A DNA stretch of 33,144 nt from assembly GCA_005889075.1 (NCBI GenBank), contig VBDQ01000022.1, positions 1-33,144 of the forward strand, in the 5' to 3' direction. Origin of the DNA: Chloroflexota bacterium (GTDB taxonomy: Bacteria > Chloroflexota > Limnocylindria > P2-11E). Shown here piece after piece: positions 8,316-16,526 of this stretch. The translations under genes and the position numbers were made by a program. Numbering within the stretch: the first letter of the stretch is position 1; every line of letters begins with the position of its first letter. A model generated the notes under the pieces. The model searched no databases, was not told where the DNA came from, and saw nothing but the letters and a program-made list of their open reading frames with translations.

Positions 8316-8503
8316 GCCGCATCCGTGGGCGTCGACCAGCGGCACTCCTCTCCTCGCTGCTGGCTACGCCGGCCCGCCGTTCACCGTCCGCGAGTCGTCC
8401 GGGCCGGCTGTGCGCAGACGCTCGTCGAGGAGTGCCGCCAGTCGCCGCCAGCCTGCACCCGTACGCTGCTCCACACCCCGTGGCAAAACGCGACGAGCGG
8501 CGT

Positions 8504-8530
8504 TAGGAACCGTCGACGTCTAAGAACCGT
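8504..8530. repeat. Pair of 10-bp direct repeats, possible regulator site
   Basis: TAGGAACCGT (8504-8513) and TAAGAACCGT (8521-8530) differ at one base and start 17 bp apart, in the AT-richer part of the gap ahead of the MoxR operon. Nothing is known to bind them; a role as tandem operator half-sites is inference. Confidence 0.4.
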
Positions 8531-8587
8531 ATATGAACCAAACCCTTTGCTGCGCCGTTTGTTAGACAAAACCCATACTTCGTTCAC

Positions 8588-8612
8588 GGGGGGCTTTGCC
8601 GCCTCCAGGCCC
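8588..8612. repeat. GC-rich palindromic repeat, copy c (degenerate)
   Basis: GGGGGGCTTTGCC followed by an imperfect right arm (GCCTCC) and a later CCCC run. It resembles copies a and b but the stem carries mismatches. It is intergenic, about 35 nt before the MoxR gene start. Confidence 0.45.
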
Positions 8613-8647
8613 CGCGATGACATCTGAAGAGGGGTAACCAATCGACA

Positions 8648-9610
8648 GTGGACAAAGCCCTCGTCGCTCGGATCAACGGCGTCGTCGAGAACGTAGAGCG
8701 CGTCATCTTCGGCAAGCACCACGAGATCGAGCTGGCGCTCGTCGCGGTGATCTGCCGCGGGCACATTCTCGTGGAGGACGTTCCCGGCACGGGGAAGACG
8801 GTGCTCGCCAAGGCGCTCGCCCGCTCGCTCGGTTGCAGCTTCCGACGCATCCAATTCACTCCTGACCTTCTGCCGTCGGACGTCACCGGCGTCTCGATCT
8901 TCAATCAGCGGACGAACGCCTTCGAGTTCCGACCCGGACCGGTCATGACCCAGATCGTCCTCGCCGACGAGATCAACCGCGCGACCCCAAAGACGCAGTC
9001 CGCACTCCTGGAGGCGATGGAAGAGCACCAGGTCACGGTCGACGGAACGACCTATCAGCTGCCCGAGCCGTTCCTCGTGATGGCGACGCAGAACCCGATC
9101 GAATACGAAGGCACCTTCCCGCTCCCCGAGGCGCAGCTCGACCGGTTCTTCATGCGCATCCAGCTTGGCTATCCGAAGGAGCGCGAGGAGATCGCGATCC
9201 TCGACGCGCAGCGGATCATCCATCCGCTGGAGACGATCGAGCAGGTCATGAGCTCGGACGAGCTGTTGCGCGCGCAATCGGGAAGTCGCGAGATCCACAT
9301 CGCCGAATCGGTCAAGACCTACGTCGTCGAAGTGGTCACCGCGACCCGTTCGCACCCCGACGTCTATCTCGGCGCATCACCCCGTGGATCGCTCGCCCTC
9401 TCCCGCGCGGCGCAGGCCTTCGCGGCGATGCAGGGGCGGGACTACGTCGTGCCTGACGACGTGAAGGCGCTCGCCGCGGCGACGCTCTCGCACCGGCTGA
9501 TCCTGCAGCCGCAGGCGCGCCTCAAGGACCTCGCGGCGACGACGGTCGTGGCCGAGATCCTGGCGTCGGTGCCGGTGGAGTCGACGTCCGCGCAAGCGCT
9601 CCGCGCCTGA
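8648..9610 (+). CDS. MoxR family AAA+ ATPase
   Basis: AAA+ ATPase of the MoxR family, 320 aa, thought to act as a chaperone-like activator of partner proteins. The Walker A motif is at residues about 46-51 (PGTGKT) and the Walker B follows in LADEINR. The stretch [16 protein letters not shown] and the sensor region [23 protein letters not shown] are diagnostic for the family. The C-terminal lid holds ASPRGSLAL. The start is the GTG at 8648, giving [11 protein letters not shown]. It forms the standard trio with the DUF58 and transglutaminase genes downstream. Confidence 0.93.
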   Translation: MDKALVARINGVVENVERVIFGKHHEIELALVAVICRGHILVEDVPGTGKTVLAKALARSLGCSFRRIQFTPDLLPSDVTGVSIFNQRTNAFEFRPGPVMTQIVLADEINRATPKTQSALLEAMEEHQVTVDGTTYQLPEPFLVMATQNPIEYEGTFPLPEAQLDRFFMRIQLGYPKEREEIAILDAQRIIHPLETIEQVMSSDELLRAQSGSREIHIAESVKTYVVEVVTATRSHPDVYLGASPRGSLALSRAAQAFAAMQGRDYVVPDDVKALAAATLSHRLILQPQARLKDLAATTVVAEILASVPVESTSAQALRA

Positions 9611-9614
9611 TCTC

Positions 9615-10823
9615 GTGAAGCCCTGGCGTTTCGCGTTCCTGTGGCTCGTCCTGTTCGTCGTCGCCGTGTCGACGGGCGTGGAGCTTCTCTCGTATCTCTC
9701 GTACCTCGTGCTGTTCGTCGCGCTCGCCATGTGGGTCCTCGCGCGCTTGACGCTCGAGGGTCTTTCGGTGAAGCGCACGCTCGGTCAGTCGTACGCGCAT
9801 CTCGGCGACACGATCGAGCTCGGCTATGAGCTCACCAACGACCACGCGCTGGGCAAGCTCTGGCTCGAGGTCTTCGAGCGCTCCAACTGGCCCGAGCCAC
9901 TACCGGGACGGGTCCTGTCGATCGGTGGACGCAAGACGCGGAAGTGGAAGGTGCTCGCGAAGGCGCAGCGGCGCGGCCGGTTCCGGCTCGGACCGATCGT
10001 GCTGCGCAGCGGCGACCCCTTCGGGCTGTTCGCGACCGAGGCGCGGATCCCGGCCGATGCGCTGCTGCTCGTCTATCCGCGCGTGGCCGCGCTGCCTTAC
10101 TGGGCGCTCCCGGGGTCCTTCCTCGAAGGCAACGTCCTCACCGGCCAGCGCTCGCTCCAGTCCACCTCGATGGTCATGGGCATCCGCGAGTATCAGCCGG
10201 GCGACGCGATGAACCGCATCCACTGGCCGTCCTCGGTGCGCCACCGCCGCCTGCACGTGAAGGAGTTCGAGCTCGACAAGACGGCCGACCTTTGGATCTA
10301 TCTCGACCTCGACGGCCACTGGCACCACGGCGACGGCGAGGACTCGACGGAAGAGCGCGCCGTGACCGTCGCCGCCTCCGTGGTCTCAAAGGCGCTGCGC
10401 GCGCACCGCAACGTGGGTCTGGTGACCAACGGTCATCACGCGGAAGTCCTTCACCCGGACCGCGGGAACAAGCAATTCGGCAAGCTCATGCAGTACCTGG
10501 CTGAGGTGCATGCCGGAGGTACACGCACTCTCGCGGAGACGCTCCTCGAGACGCTGCCCCGGATCCGGCGGGGCGCCTCGGTCCTGCTCATCACTCCATC
10601 GCTCGACCGTGCCTGGGTGCGGCCGGCGAGCTCGCTCCGCGAGACGAACATCGCGACCCAGGCGGTCGTCGTGAGCCCTCCGGTCGACTTCGACGAACGC
10701 GATCGCGCGCGCCGGCGCGCGCTCCTCGGTGAGCTCGCGGTCGCCGGCGTGCCCGCCGCGCATCTGGCCGCGGGCGCCCCGATCGAAGAGCTCTTCCACG
10801 AGACCTCGGCGGCGATCGCGTGA
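9615..10823 (+). CDS. DUF58 domain protein
   Basis: DUF58 protein, 402 aa, commonly encoded next to MoxR ATPases and related to VWA-type scaffolds. Two adjacent N-terminal membrane segments (residues about 5-40) are followed by a beta-rich region and the DUF58 signature: [19 protein letters not shown], then LHVKEFE. The C-terminal half has VWA-like elements (LWIYLDLDG). Start GTG at 9615 lies 4 nt after the MoxR stop, and the stop overlaps the next gene as GTGA. Its exact function is unknown; the trio is generally linked to envelope processes. Confidence 0.9.
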   Translation: MKPWRFAFLWLVLFVVAVSTGVELLSYLSYLVLFVALAMWVLARLTLEGLSVKRTLGQSYAHLGDTIELGYELTNDHALGKLWLEVFERSNWPEPLPGRVLSIGGRKTRKWKVLAKAQRRGRFRLGPIVLRSGDPFGLFATEARIPADALLLVYPRVAALPYWALPGSFLEGNVLTGQRSLQSTSMVMGIREYQPGDAMNRIHWPSSVRHRRLHVKEFELDKTADLWIYLDLDGHWHHGDGEDSTEERAVTVAASVVSKALRAHRNVGLVTNGHHAEVLHPDRGNKQFGKLMQYLAEVHAGGTRTLAETLLETLPRIRRGASVLLITPSLDRAWVRPASSLRETNIATQAVVVSPPVDFDERDRARRRALLGELAVAGVPAAHLAAGAPIEELFHETSAAIA

Positions 10824-13105
10824 CCCGCGCTGCCGTGATCCGCGCCTGGCTCCGCCGGACCGCCCGTTCGCTGTTCGCGCCGATCGACCGCAACCGGCTG
10901 CGCTTCCGCGGGGGGCCCTTCGCGCTTCCGATCTACCTCGTCGTTGTCTCGATGTATCCACTGTCGCTGCAGCACGCGGACTGGGTCGACATCGACGAGC
11001 ATTTCTGGTGGATCGCGTTGGGTGCCGTCCTTGCCGGGACCATCATCGGCAACGGCCGGATGCGCTTCCGACGCACCGCGCTCGTCGCCGGAGCCTTGGG
11101 CGCGGTCTTCGTCGTGCTCGCTACGACCTACGCGGCTCCGGGGTCGGGGGCGTTCCGCGACAAGCTCATCCATCTCGCGCAGCTGGTGAACAACTGGATC
11201 ACTCAGGTCCTCGCCGGCGAGGCCGCGAGCGACCCGACGGTGTTCGTCCTCTTCCTCGGCGCATCGGTCTGGGGCGCGACCTTCGTCGGCTCGTTCGCGC
11301 TGGCCAGGAGCGGCCGGATCTGGGACGCGGTGATCTTCAACGGCGGCTGTTTGGTGATCAACGTGTCGGTGGCGCTCACCAACCTCTACCCGGATCTCAT
11401 CGTGTTCACCCTCGCGGTCCTCGTCCTCCTCGTTCGCATCCACATCGTCAACCTCCAGGAGCGCTGGACCAAACAGAACATCGTCCCGTCGGGCGAGATG
11501 GACTGGCGGCTGCTGCGCGGCGGCCTCACGTGGACGACGGTGCTCGTGATCATGTCGCTCGTCACGCCGCGCGTCGGAGCCGCCGACGTGCTCAACAGCG
11601 CGTGGAGCACGTTCGAGTCGCCGTACCACAGCGTCGAGGCGGAATGGCAGCGTTTCTTCGCCGGCGTGTCGGGGCCGAGCCGCCTGCGCGGTGTCTCCTT
11701 CTCGGATTCGATCCGTCTGGGGCAGGCGCCGAACCTCGGCGACCGCGTGATCATGACCGTCGACGCGGGCGGCGGGCATTTCTGGCGCGCCGTCACGTAT
11801 GACTTCTACACCGGCGCGAGCTGGCGGAACACCGAGACGGACAAGGCCGACAAGATCACCGTACCGTCCCTCGACCGCAGGACGTTCGAGGCGCGGTTCG
11901 ACATCATCGTCCCGCACTCGAATCTGCTCTTCGCGGCGAACGAGCCGCTCAAAGCGGATATCCCATATCAGTTCCAGACTGGCCAGGACAAGAGCTACTC
12001 GACGTCGCTGCACGCCTTGAATCGCACGCAGGCGTCCGGCATCTACACCGTCACGAGCCTCATCAGCATCGCTGACAAGCAGTCGCTGCGAAAGGCTCCG
12101 ACCGCCTATCCCGACTACATCAAGCAGAAGTACCTGCAGCTGCCGTCGACGCTTCCGGTCCGCGTAAAAAATCTCGCCCACCAGCTGCTGGACAACATCC
12201 CGAGCCCTTACGACAAGGCTGAGACCCTCGAAACGTTCCTGCGGAGCCCGCCCTTCTCGTACTCCCCGCAGGTGAAGTCCACGCCGCCGGGACGCGATCC
12301 GGTCGACTACTTCCTCTTCGATCTGCGGGCGGACTTCTGCGAGTACTTCGCGTCGGCGATGGTGGTCATGCTGCGCGAGGTTGGCGTGCCGGCTCGGCTC
12401 GTCGAAGGGTTCACGACCGGACAGTTCGATTCGGGCAGCGGTCAGTACATCGTCCGCGAGCAGGACGCCCACGCGTGGGTCGAGGCCTACTTCCCCCAGT
12501 ACGGCTGGATCGAGTTCGAGCCCACGCCCTCACAGCCGCCGTTCTCGCGGGTCGACAGCAACCTCGCCACCGGAAGCGACACGAGCGGCGACGGAACGAG
12601 CTCCGGCGACGATTCGGCCAACCCCGACGCGGCCGATCGGTTGAACCGCGGCGAGCAGGACCTCGACACGCCGGACAGCGGAGGGGAGATCGGCGCGGTC
12701 GCGATCGTGCGCCAGATCGATCCCCGTCCGCTGCTCGTCCTCCTCGCCGCCCTACTCGCGCTGCTCGCGGTCTTCGTCGCCCGGTTCAACTGGCGCTTCC
12801 GTAAGTACGGGCCGATCGATTCGGCATGGGCCAAGACGCGTCTGCTGGCGAGCTACGTCGGCTATCCGCCGCATCCGTCGGAAACCCCGTACGAGTACGC
12901 GACCACGCTCGGCGACGCGATTCCGGAGACCCGCGAGCCGATGCGTACGCTCTCGGAGGCGCGCGTGCTGGACCGCTACTCGCCGACCGGTGTGGACGTC
13001 GACACCGAAGAAGCCGCGGTGACGGCGTGGCACCGCGCCGCGACCTCGATGGTCACCCTTCTACCGGGCCGCATCCTTCGCTTCTTCACCCGGCTCACGC
13101 GCTGA
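10820..13105 (+). CDS. TgpA-like membrane transglutaminase
   Basis: Large membrane protein, 761 aa, with a transglutaminase-like (papain-fold) domain facing outside. Several N-terminal membrane segments are visible (about residues 30-230), then an extracytoplasmic region and the catalytic core near 480-570. The proposed nucleophile is Cys507 in [18 protein letters not shown] and the His is His551 in [10 protein letters not shown]. The third residue would be in the [10 protein letters not shown] stretch, which has Glu where many relatives have Asp. An acidic, Ser/Asp-rich linker precedes one membrane segment (about 635-655) and a C-terminal DUF4129-like tail. The start GTG at 10820 overlaps the DUF58 stop. 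Confidence 0.9.
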   Translation: MTRAAVIRAWLRRTARSLFAPIDRNRLRFRGGPFALPIYLVVVSMYPLSLQHADWVDIDEHFWWIALGAVLAGTIIGNGRMRFRRTALVAGALGAVFVVLATTYAAPGSGAFRDKLIHLAQLVNNWITQVLAGEAASDPTVFVLFLGASVWGATFVGSFALARSGRIWDAVIFNGGCLVINVSVALTNLYPDLIVFTLAVLVLLVRIHIVNLQERWTKQNIVPSGEMDWRLLRGGLTWTTVLVIMSLVTPRVGAADVLNSAWSTFESPYHSVEAEWQRFFAGVSGPSRLRGVSFSDSIRLGQAPNLGDRVIMTVDAGGGHFWRAVTYDFYTGASWRNTETDKADKITVPSLDRRTFEARFDIIVPHSNLLFAANEPLKADIPYQFQTGQDKSYSTSLHALNRTQASGIYTVTSLISIADKQSLRKAPTAYPDYIKQKYLQLPSTLPVRVKNLAHQLLDNIPSPYDKAETLETFLRSPPFSYSPQVKSTPPGRDPVDYFLFDLRADFCEYFASAMVVMLREVGVPARLVEGFTTGQFDSGSGQYIVREQDAHAWVEAYFPQYGWIEFEPTPSQPPFSRVDSNLATGSDTSGDGTSSGDDSANPDAADRLNRGEQDLDTPDSGGEIGAVAIVRQIDPRPLLVLLAALLALLAVFVARFNWRFRKYGPIDSAWAKTRLLASYVGYPPHPSETPYEYATTLGDAIPETREPMRTLSEARVLDRYSPTGVDVDTEEAAVTAWHRAATSMVTLLPGRILRFFTRLTR

Positions 13106-13605
13106 ACGCCGAGCATCAGGGGGCAGGGGCCCCCGGGCGCGAAGCGAATCTCGCGCGCGTCCGCGCGTACGCGTCCGCCCGCAACGTGACGATCGACGTG
13201 AAGCGATTCGCGCGCACGACCCGCACGGCGGAGGACGCTGCCCGAGAGATTGGTACCGACGTCGCGCGGATCGTCAAGTCGCTCGTCTTCATCGCCGAGA
13301 GTGATCCTGTGATCGTGCTGTGCTCGGGTCAGGGCCGCGTGGACGAGACGCTGCTCGCCGCTGCGCTCGGGACACCGACCGTGCGGCGCGCGACCGCTGA
13401 CGAGGCGAAGACGTTGACCGGCTACGCGATCGGCGGGGTCCCGCCCTTCGCACACGCCACCGCGTGCCGCGTGTTCGCCGATCGGGCGCTGCTTTCCTTC
13501 GACGAAGTCTGGGCGGCCGCGGGCCTTCCCGACGCGGTCTTCGCGATCGCGCCGCGCGATCTCGTTCGCATCTCCGAAGCCACGGTCGTGTCGCTGGCCG
13601 GCTAG
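13102..13605 (+). CDS. YbaK/EbsC-type aminoacyl-tRNA deacylase, probable CTG start
   Basis: YbaK/prolyl-tRNA editing domain protein, about 167 aa, expected to hydrolyse mischarged tRNA such as Cys- or Ala-tRNA(Pro). Family marks are the [22 protein letters not shown] block, with the conserved Lys of IVKSL, and [13 protein letters not shown]. The conserved N-terminal helix ([13 protein letters not shown]) lies upstream of the first GTG (13186), so the true start must be earlier. The only NTG available is CTG at 13102, which overlaps the previous stop as CTGA, the overlap style used throughout this window. Codons 6-15 are then encoded by GC-rich repeat copy d. It converges with the next gene with a 4-nt overlap. 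Confidence 0.78.
   Translation: MNAEHQGAGAPGREANLARVRAYASARNVTIDVKRFARTTRTAEDAAREIGTDVARIVKSLVFIAESDPVIVLCSGQGRVDETLLAAALGTPTVRRATADEAKTLTGYAIGGVPPFAHATACRVFADRALLSFDEVWAAAGLPDAVFAIAPRDLVRISEATVVSLAG
13117..13146 (+). repeat. GC-rich repeat, copy d (pairs with copy g at 28621)
   Basis: Thirty bases that match the reverse complement of 28621-28649 at 27 of 30 aligned positions, ending in the shared GGGCGCGAAGCG. It contains a 6-bp stem GGGGGC / GCCCCC. It lies between the transglutaminase stop and the conserved part of the YbaK gene and is translated if the CTG start is right. Confidence 0.75.
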
Positions 13606-14192
13606 AAGCGGTACCGCGTCACCGTCCGCGGAAAGCCGCGGACATCCCAGGAGAAGACCTTCGCCGGCGTGAGGACGTAGCCGCCGCCTTCCCATTGCTC
13701 CGGCTTCGGCCGGTACTTGTAGGTGCGGCCGTATTTCGCGCCGTACTGCTTCGTGATCCGTTCGGCGGTCCCCCGGTCCACGCTGGCGACCCGGCTCGCG
13801 CGACCCTCGACCATCACCGCGGCGGTACCGCGTTCCGCGCCCATGGCGATCCGCGGCTCGCGCGCGACGTTGCGCGCCCACTTCGTATCGGCGCCGCCTT
13901 CGAAGTACCAGCGGTCATCGATCCACGCGCCCCATTGACCGACCAGGTGGGGCTTGCCATCGGGGTCGATGGTCACGAGCCAGTAGGAGGTCGCGCGCTC
14001 GAGGAGGCTGCGCGTCGTCTCCCACGGGACCATGCCGGGCGCGCTGTTCGGGACGCCGTAGCCCTTGGGCATGATCGGCCGTTCCGGACGCGGACCGGAC
14101 GCGCGCAGGCGCGCGTCCTTTGCGCGTGTGCGCGCGTCCTTAACGCTCTTCTTCTTCGTCCTCGCCCGCTTCGTCGTCACCTTCGTACTCAT
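13602..14192 (-). CDS. Pyridoxamine 5'-phosphate oxidase-like FMN/F420-binding split-barrel protein
   Basis: Split-barrel flavin- or F420-binding protein of the PNPOx-like superfamily, 196 aa. The core from about residue 50 has SYWLVTIDPDGKPHLVGQWGAWIDDRWYF-like strands, of which ATSYWLVTIDPDGKPH is the clearest. Later parts are KWARNVAREPRIAM and RITKQYGAKYGRTY. Substrate and cofactor cannot be assigned. With the ATG at 14192 it has a highly basic N-terminal extension of 40 residues (KRARTKKK, two DARxRA units). ATG at 14072 would remove it and start just before the core. With the long form it overlaps the upstream acidic gene by 53 nt. Confidence 0.82.
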   Translation of the reverse strand: MSTKVTTKRARTKKKSVKDARTRAKDARLRASGPRPERPIMPKGYGVPNSAPGMVPWETTRSLLERATSYWLVTIDPDGKPHLVGQWGAWIDDRWYFEGGADTKWARNVAREPRIAMGAERGTAAVMVEGRASRVASVDRGTAERITKQYGAKYGRTYKYRPKPEQWEGGGYVLTPAKVFSWDVRGFPRTVTRYRF

Positions 14193-14463
14193 CGCTATAG
14201 AACCCCAGCTCCTCCGCCTTGAACACCGTCACCAGGAAGTCCTCGCGCTCTGGGTCGTGTGTCTGCACGAGCTCCTCGTCGATCTGATCGATGATCTGCT
14301 GAAGCTCGTCATCGGTGAGATCGACCTCGAGCAGCAGCGTGCCGTGCACCTCGAAGCGCCCGTAATGAAGATCGACGCGACCCACCCGGCGCGCGCCGCC
14401 ATAGATCGCGAAGATCTCGCTCGCCTCGGTGCGGACAGTGCGCTCGAAGCGCGCGGATTCCAT
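14140..14463 (-). CDS. Small hypothetical protein with acidic C-terminal tail
   Basis: Protein of 107 aa that I do not recognise. It looks like a real gene: a mixed alpha/beta composition (VGRVDLHYGRFEVHGTLLLE) followed by a helix-forming LTDDELQQIIDQIDEELVQT and FLVTVFKAEELGFYSDEY, ending in a run of Asp and Glu. It is cytosolic by appearance, with no membrane segment or Cys motif. It lies between a broken exported-protein gene and the split-barrel gene on the same strand. Its last 17 codons overlap the first codons of that gene in another frame: the same DNA gives an acidic tail here and a basic head there. No Shine-Dalgarno is evident before the ATG. Confidence 0.65.
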   Translation of the reverse strand: MESARFERTVRTEASEIFAIYGGARRVGRVDLHYGRFEVHGTLLLEVDLTDDELQQIIDQIDEELVQTHDPEREDFLVTVFKAEELGFYSDEYEGDDEAGEDEEEER

Positions 14464-14499
14464 CGGCCGCGAGAGGGTAACGCAACATGCTCGGCGGGT

Positions 14500-14951
14500 T
14501 CATCCGACGCTTGCGATCGGTGTCTCGCCTAGGTCCACCAAGTACTTTTCGTCGCCGATCGAGCTGAGAAGCCAGATCCGCACGACATCCCCGGGTCGCC
14601 ATTCCGGCAGCGATCCCTTGGCGTACGCGCCGAGAGTCACGACCGCGGTTCCGTCGGGTCGACGGTCGGTACTCGCTCCAACGATCGCGCGCCGCTCGAT
14701 GGTCTCGCTGCAGCCGTGACGGCGTGACCCCGCAAGAGGCCACCGGGAAAGATATAGGCGCCGTAGTCCGCGTTGGCGCTCGGTCTGAAGTTGTACGCGC
14801 GAGCGCCTACTGACAGGATGCCCGGACTTGCGTCGACAGCCAGCGGCGCGCCTCGATCGAAACACGACTCGTCGATGCGTGCGTAGGTCCAGGGCGCTCC
14901 CACTACGAGCACGAGCAGCACGCCAAGACCGACAACAGCCCGGCGGATCAC
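14500..14951 (-). pseudogene. Exported/membrane-anchored hypothetical protein, apparently frameshifted
   Basis: Two partial frames together look like one protein of about 150 aa. The first, from GTG at 14951, begins with a signal or anchor (RRAVVGLGVLLVLVVGAPW) and runs to GGLLRGHAVT. Around 14705-14720 sense passes to another frame that continues CSETIERRAIVGAS, DGTAVVTLGAYAKGS and RPGDVVRIWLLSS up to the stop at 14500. Beyond the switch the first frame degenerates to Arg/Ser/Pro-rich sequence, as does the second frame before it. A single indel, either real or an assembly error, explains this. The GTG overlaps the serA stop as GTGA, so it was probably coupled to serA. No family recognised. 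Confidence 0.6.
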
Positions 14952-16516
14952 CTCGATGTTCCAAGCTTTGCGGTGCGCACCGCGTTGATGTCCGCGAACG
15001 TCCCGATGCGCGCGCGCACCTCGTCAGGCACCGGGTCGTCGAGCGTGAGGATCATCAGGGCCTCGCCGCGCGGATGCAGCCGGCCGACCTGCATCGAGGA
15101 GATGTTCACATCGTGCTCGCCGAGCAGCGTGCCGACGCGTCCGACCAACCCGGGCTTGTCCTGGTGCTTGGTGAGCAGGAGATGACCTTCGACCGGCACG
15201 TCGACCCAGAACCCGTCGATGAAGACGATGCGCGGCTCGCCCTGCACGAGCGTGCCCGCCACCTCGGTGTGTCCGACGCGGACCGAGAGGAGCGAGGCGT
15301 AGCGCTGCGGCTCGGTCTCGCGCCGCTCGGCGATCACCAAACCTCGCGTACGCGCGAGCTCGAGCGCGTTCACGAGATTCACGCGCTCCTCGCTGAACGT
15401 TTCGAGGAGACCTCTCACCGCCGCCGCGCGGAGCGGCTCAGGGTCGATCTCGAGCACTGCGCCACCGTATGCGAGGGTGAGCTGGGCGGGTCGATCGTCG
15501 AGGAGCTGCGCGGCGAGCGAGCCGAGCCGTTCGGCGAGGCGCAGCCAGGCGAGCCCGCCTGCCTCCTCGGCCGGCGGTCGCGGCGCGTTGACGGCGAACC
15601 GCGCGGGCTTGCCGTCGAGCACGTCGAGGACCTGCTCCACGACGTCTACGGCGACGTTTGTCTGCGCCTCGACCGTCGAGCCGGCGATGTGCGGCGTGAG
15701 GACTGTTCGCGGAGCCTTGCGGATCGCGGCGTCGGCGGCGAGCGGCTCCGGGGCGAAGACGTCCAATGCTGCCCCGCCGAGCGCGCCGCTCTCGAGCGCG
15801 GCGGCGACCGCGTCCAGATCGACCACCTCGCCGCGGGAAGCGTTCACGACGACCGCCGTCGGCTTCAGCTTCGCGAGCGTCTCGGCGTTGAGGAGCCCAC
15901 GGGTCTTGTCGGTGAGGGGGACATGCAGCGACACCACGTCGGCGGTCCGAAGAAGCTCGTCGAGGTCGACCAGACGAGCGCCGGCCGATCGCGCCGAAGC
16001 TTCGGTCGCGAAGGGATCGTGAGCGATCACCGTCATACCGAAGCCGGCGGCGCGCCGGGCGACCTCGCCACCCACCCTGCCGATGCCGACAAGCCCGAGC
16101 GTTTTGGCGCGCAGCTCGCGACCCATGAACTTGGCGCGCGTCCACTCGCCGGCGCGCACGCTGCGGTCGGCCTCGACGACACGGCGGACGAGCGCGAGCG
16201 CGAGGGCCATGGTGTGCTCGGCGGCCGCGGCGATGTTCCCGAGCGGTGCGTTCACCACGTAGACACCGCGCGCGGTGGCCGCCGGAACGTCGATGTTGTC
16301 AACGCCGACGCCGGCGCGACCCACGACCTGCAGGCGTTTCGCGGCGCCGAGGATCGCGGCTGTCACCTTCGTCTCGCTCCGAACGATGAGCGCGTCGACG
16401 TCGGCAACGCGAGATGCGAGCTCCGGCTCCTTCAGGCCGGTGGTCTGCCGGACCTCACAGCGCGCGCGGAGCAACGCGAGACCCTCTTCGGCGAGAGGGT
16501 CCGCGACGTGGACGAT
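14948..16516 (-). CDS. serA: D-3-phosphoglycerate dehydrogenase, start codon non-canonical
   Basis: Long-form SerA, about 522 aa, oxidising 3-phosphoglycerate with NAD in the first step of serine synthesis. The Rossmann motif GIGRVGGEVARRA is clear. Catalytic residues are the Arg in NASRGEVVD, the Glu in FAPEPL and the His in TPHIAGST. The C-terminus has the extra substrate-binding domain and an ACT domain (DKPGLVGRVGTLLGEHDVNIS) for serine feedback. The conserved first strand, IVHVADPLAEEGLALL, has no ATG, GTG or TTG before it back to the neighbouring gene. ATC at 16516 is the position where the family begins; TTG at 16474 would delete that strand. It follows an aminotransferase gene by 10 nt. 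Confidence 0.9.
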   Translation of the reverse strand: MVHVADPLAEEGLALLRARCEVRQTTGLKEPELASRVADVDALIVRSETKVTAAILGAAKRLQVVGRAGVGVDNIDVPAATARGVYVVNAPLGNIAAAAEHTMALALALVRRVVEADRSVRAGEWTRAKFMGRELRAKTLGLVGIGRVGGEVARRAAGFGMTVIAHDPFATEASARSAGARLVDLDELLRTADVVSLHVPLTDKTRGLLNAETLAKLKPTAVVVNASRGEVVDLDAVAAALESGALGGAALDVFAPEPLAADAAIRKAPRTVLTPHIAGSTVEAQTNVAVDVVEQVLDVLDGKPARFAVNAPRPPAEEAGGLAWLRLAERLGSLAAQLLDDRPAQLTLAYGGAVLEIDPEPLRAAAVRGLLETFSEERVNLVNALELARTRGLVIAERRETEPQRYASLLSVRVGHTEVAGTLVQGEPRIVFIDGFWVDVPVEGHLLLTKHQDKPGLVGRVGTLLGEHDVNISSMQVGRLHPRGEALMILTLDDPVPDEVRARIGTFADINAVRTAKLGTSR

Positions 16517-16526
16517 GCTGCGCTGT

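Larger units (their letters stand above)
8316..8647. other. Non-coding gap between pbpA and the MoxR gene
   Basis: About 330 nt without a convincing gene. A 64-codon frame opens at the ATG overlapping the pbpA stop (8312-8506), but it is only Arg/Ala/Pro-rich and matches nothing I recognise. The right half is visibly less GC-rich (8500-8585) and holds a direct repeat, TAGGAACCGT at 8504 and TAAGAACCGT at 8521, followed by a degenerate GC palindrome at 8588. The promoter of the MoxR operon probably lies here. The stretch GAAGAGGGG at 8626-8634 is a loose Shine-Dalgarno for the GTG at 8648. Confidence 0.6.

Noticed and set aside
8312-8506. 64-codon frame overlapping the pbpA stop as ATGA
   Set aside because: The overlap looks like the local style, but the product is Arg/Ala/Pro-rich with no conserved or structural pattern, so I leave it as non-coding.
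10451-12472. 673-codon minus-strand frame opposite DUF58 and transglutaminase genes
   Set aside because: Same composition artefact; no recognisable motif, and it runs across two well-supported plus-strand genes.
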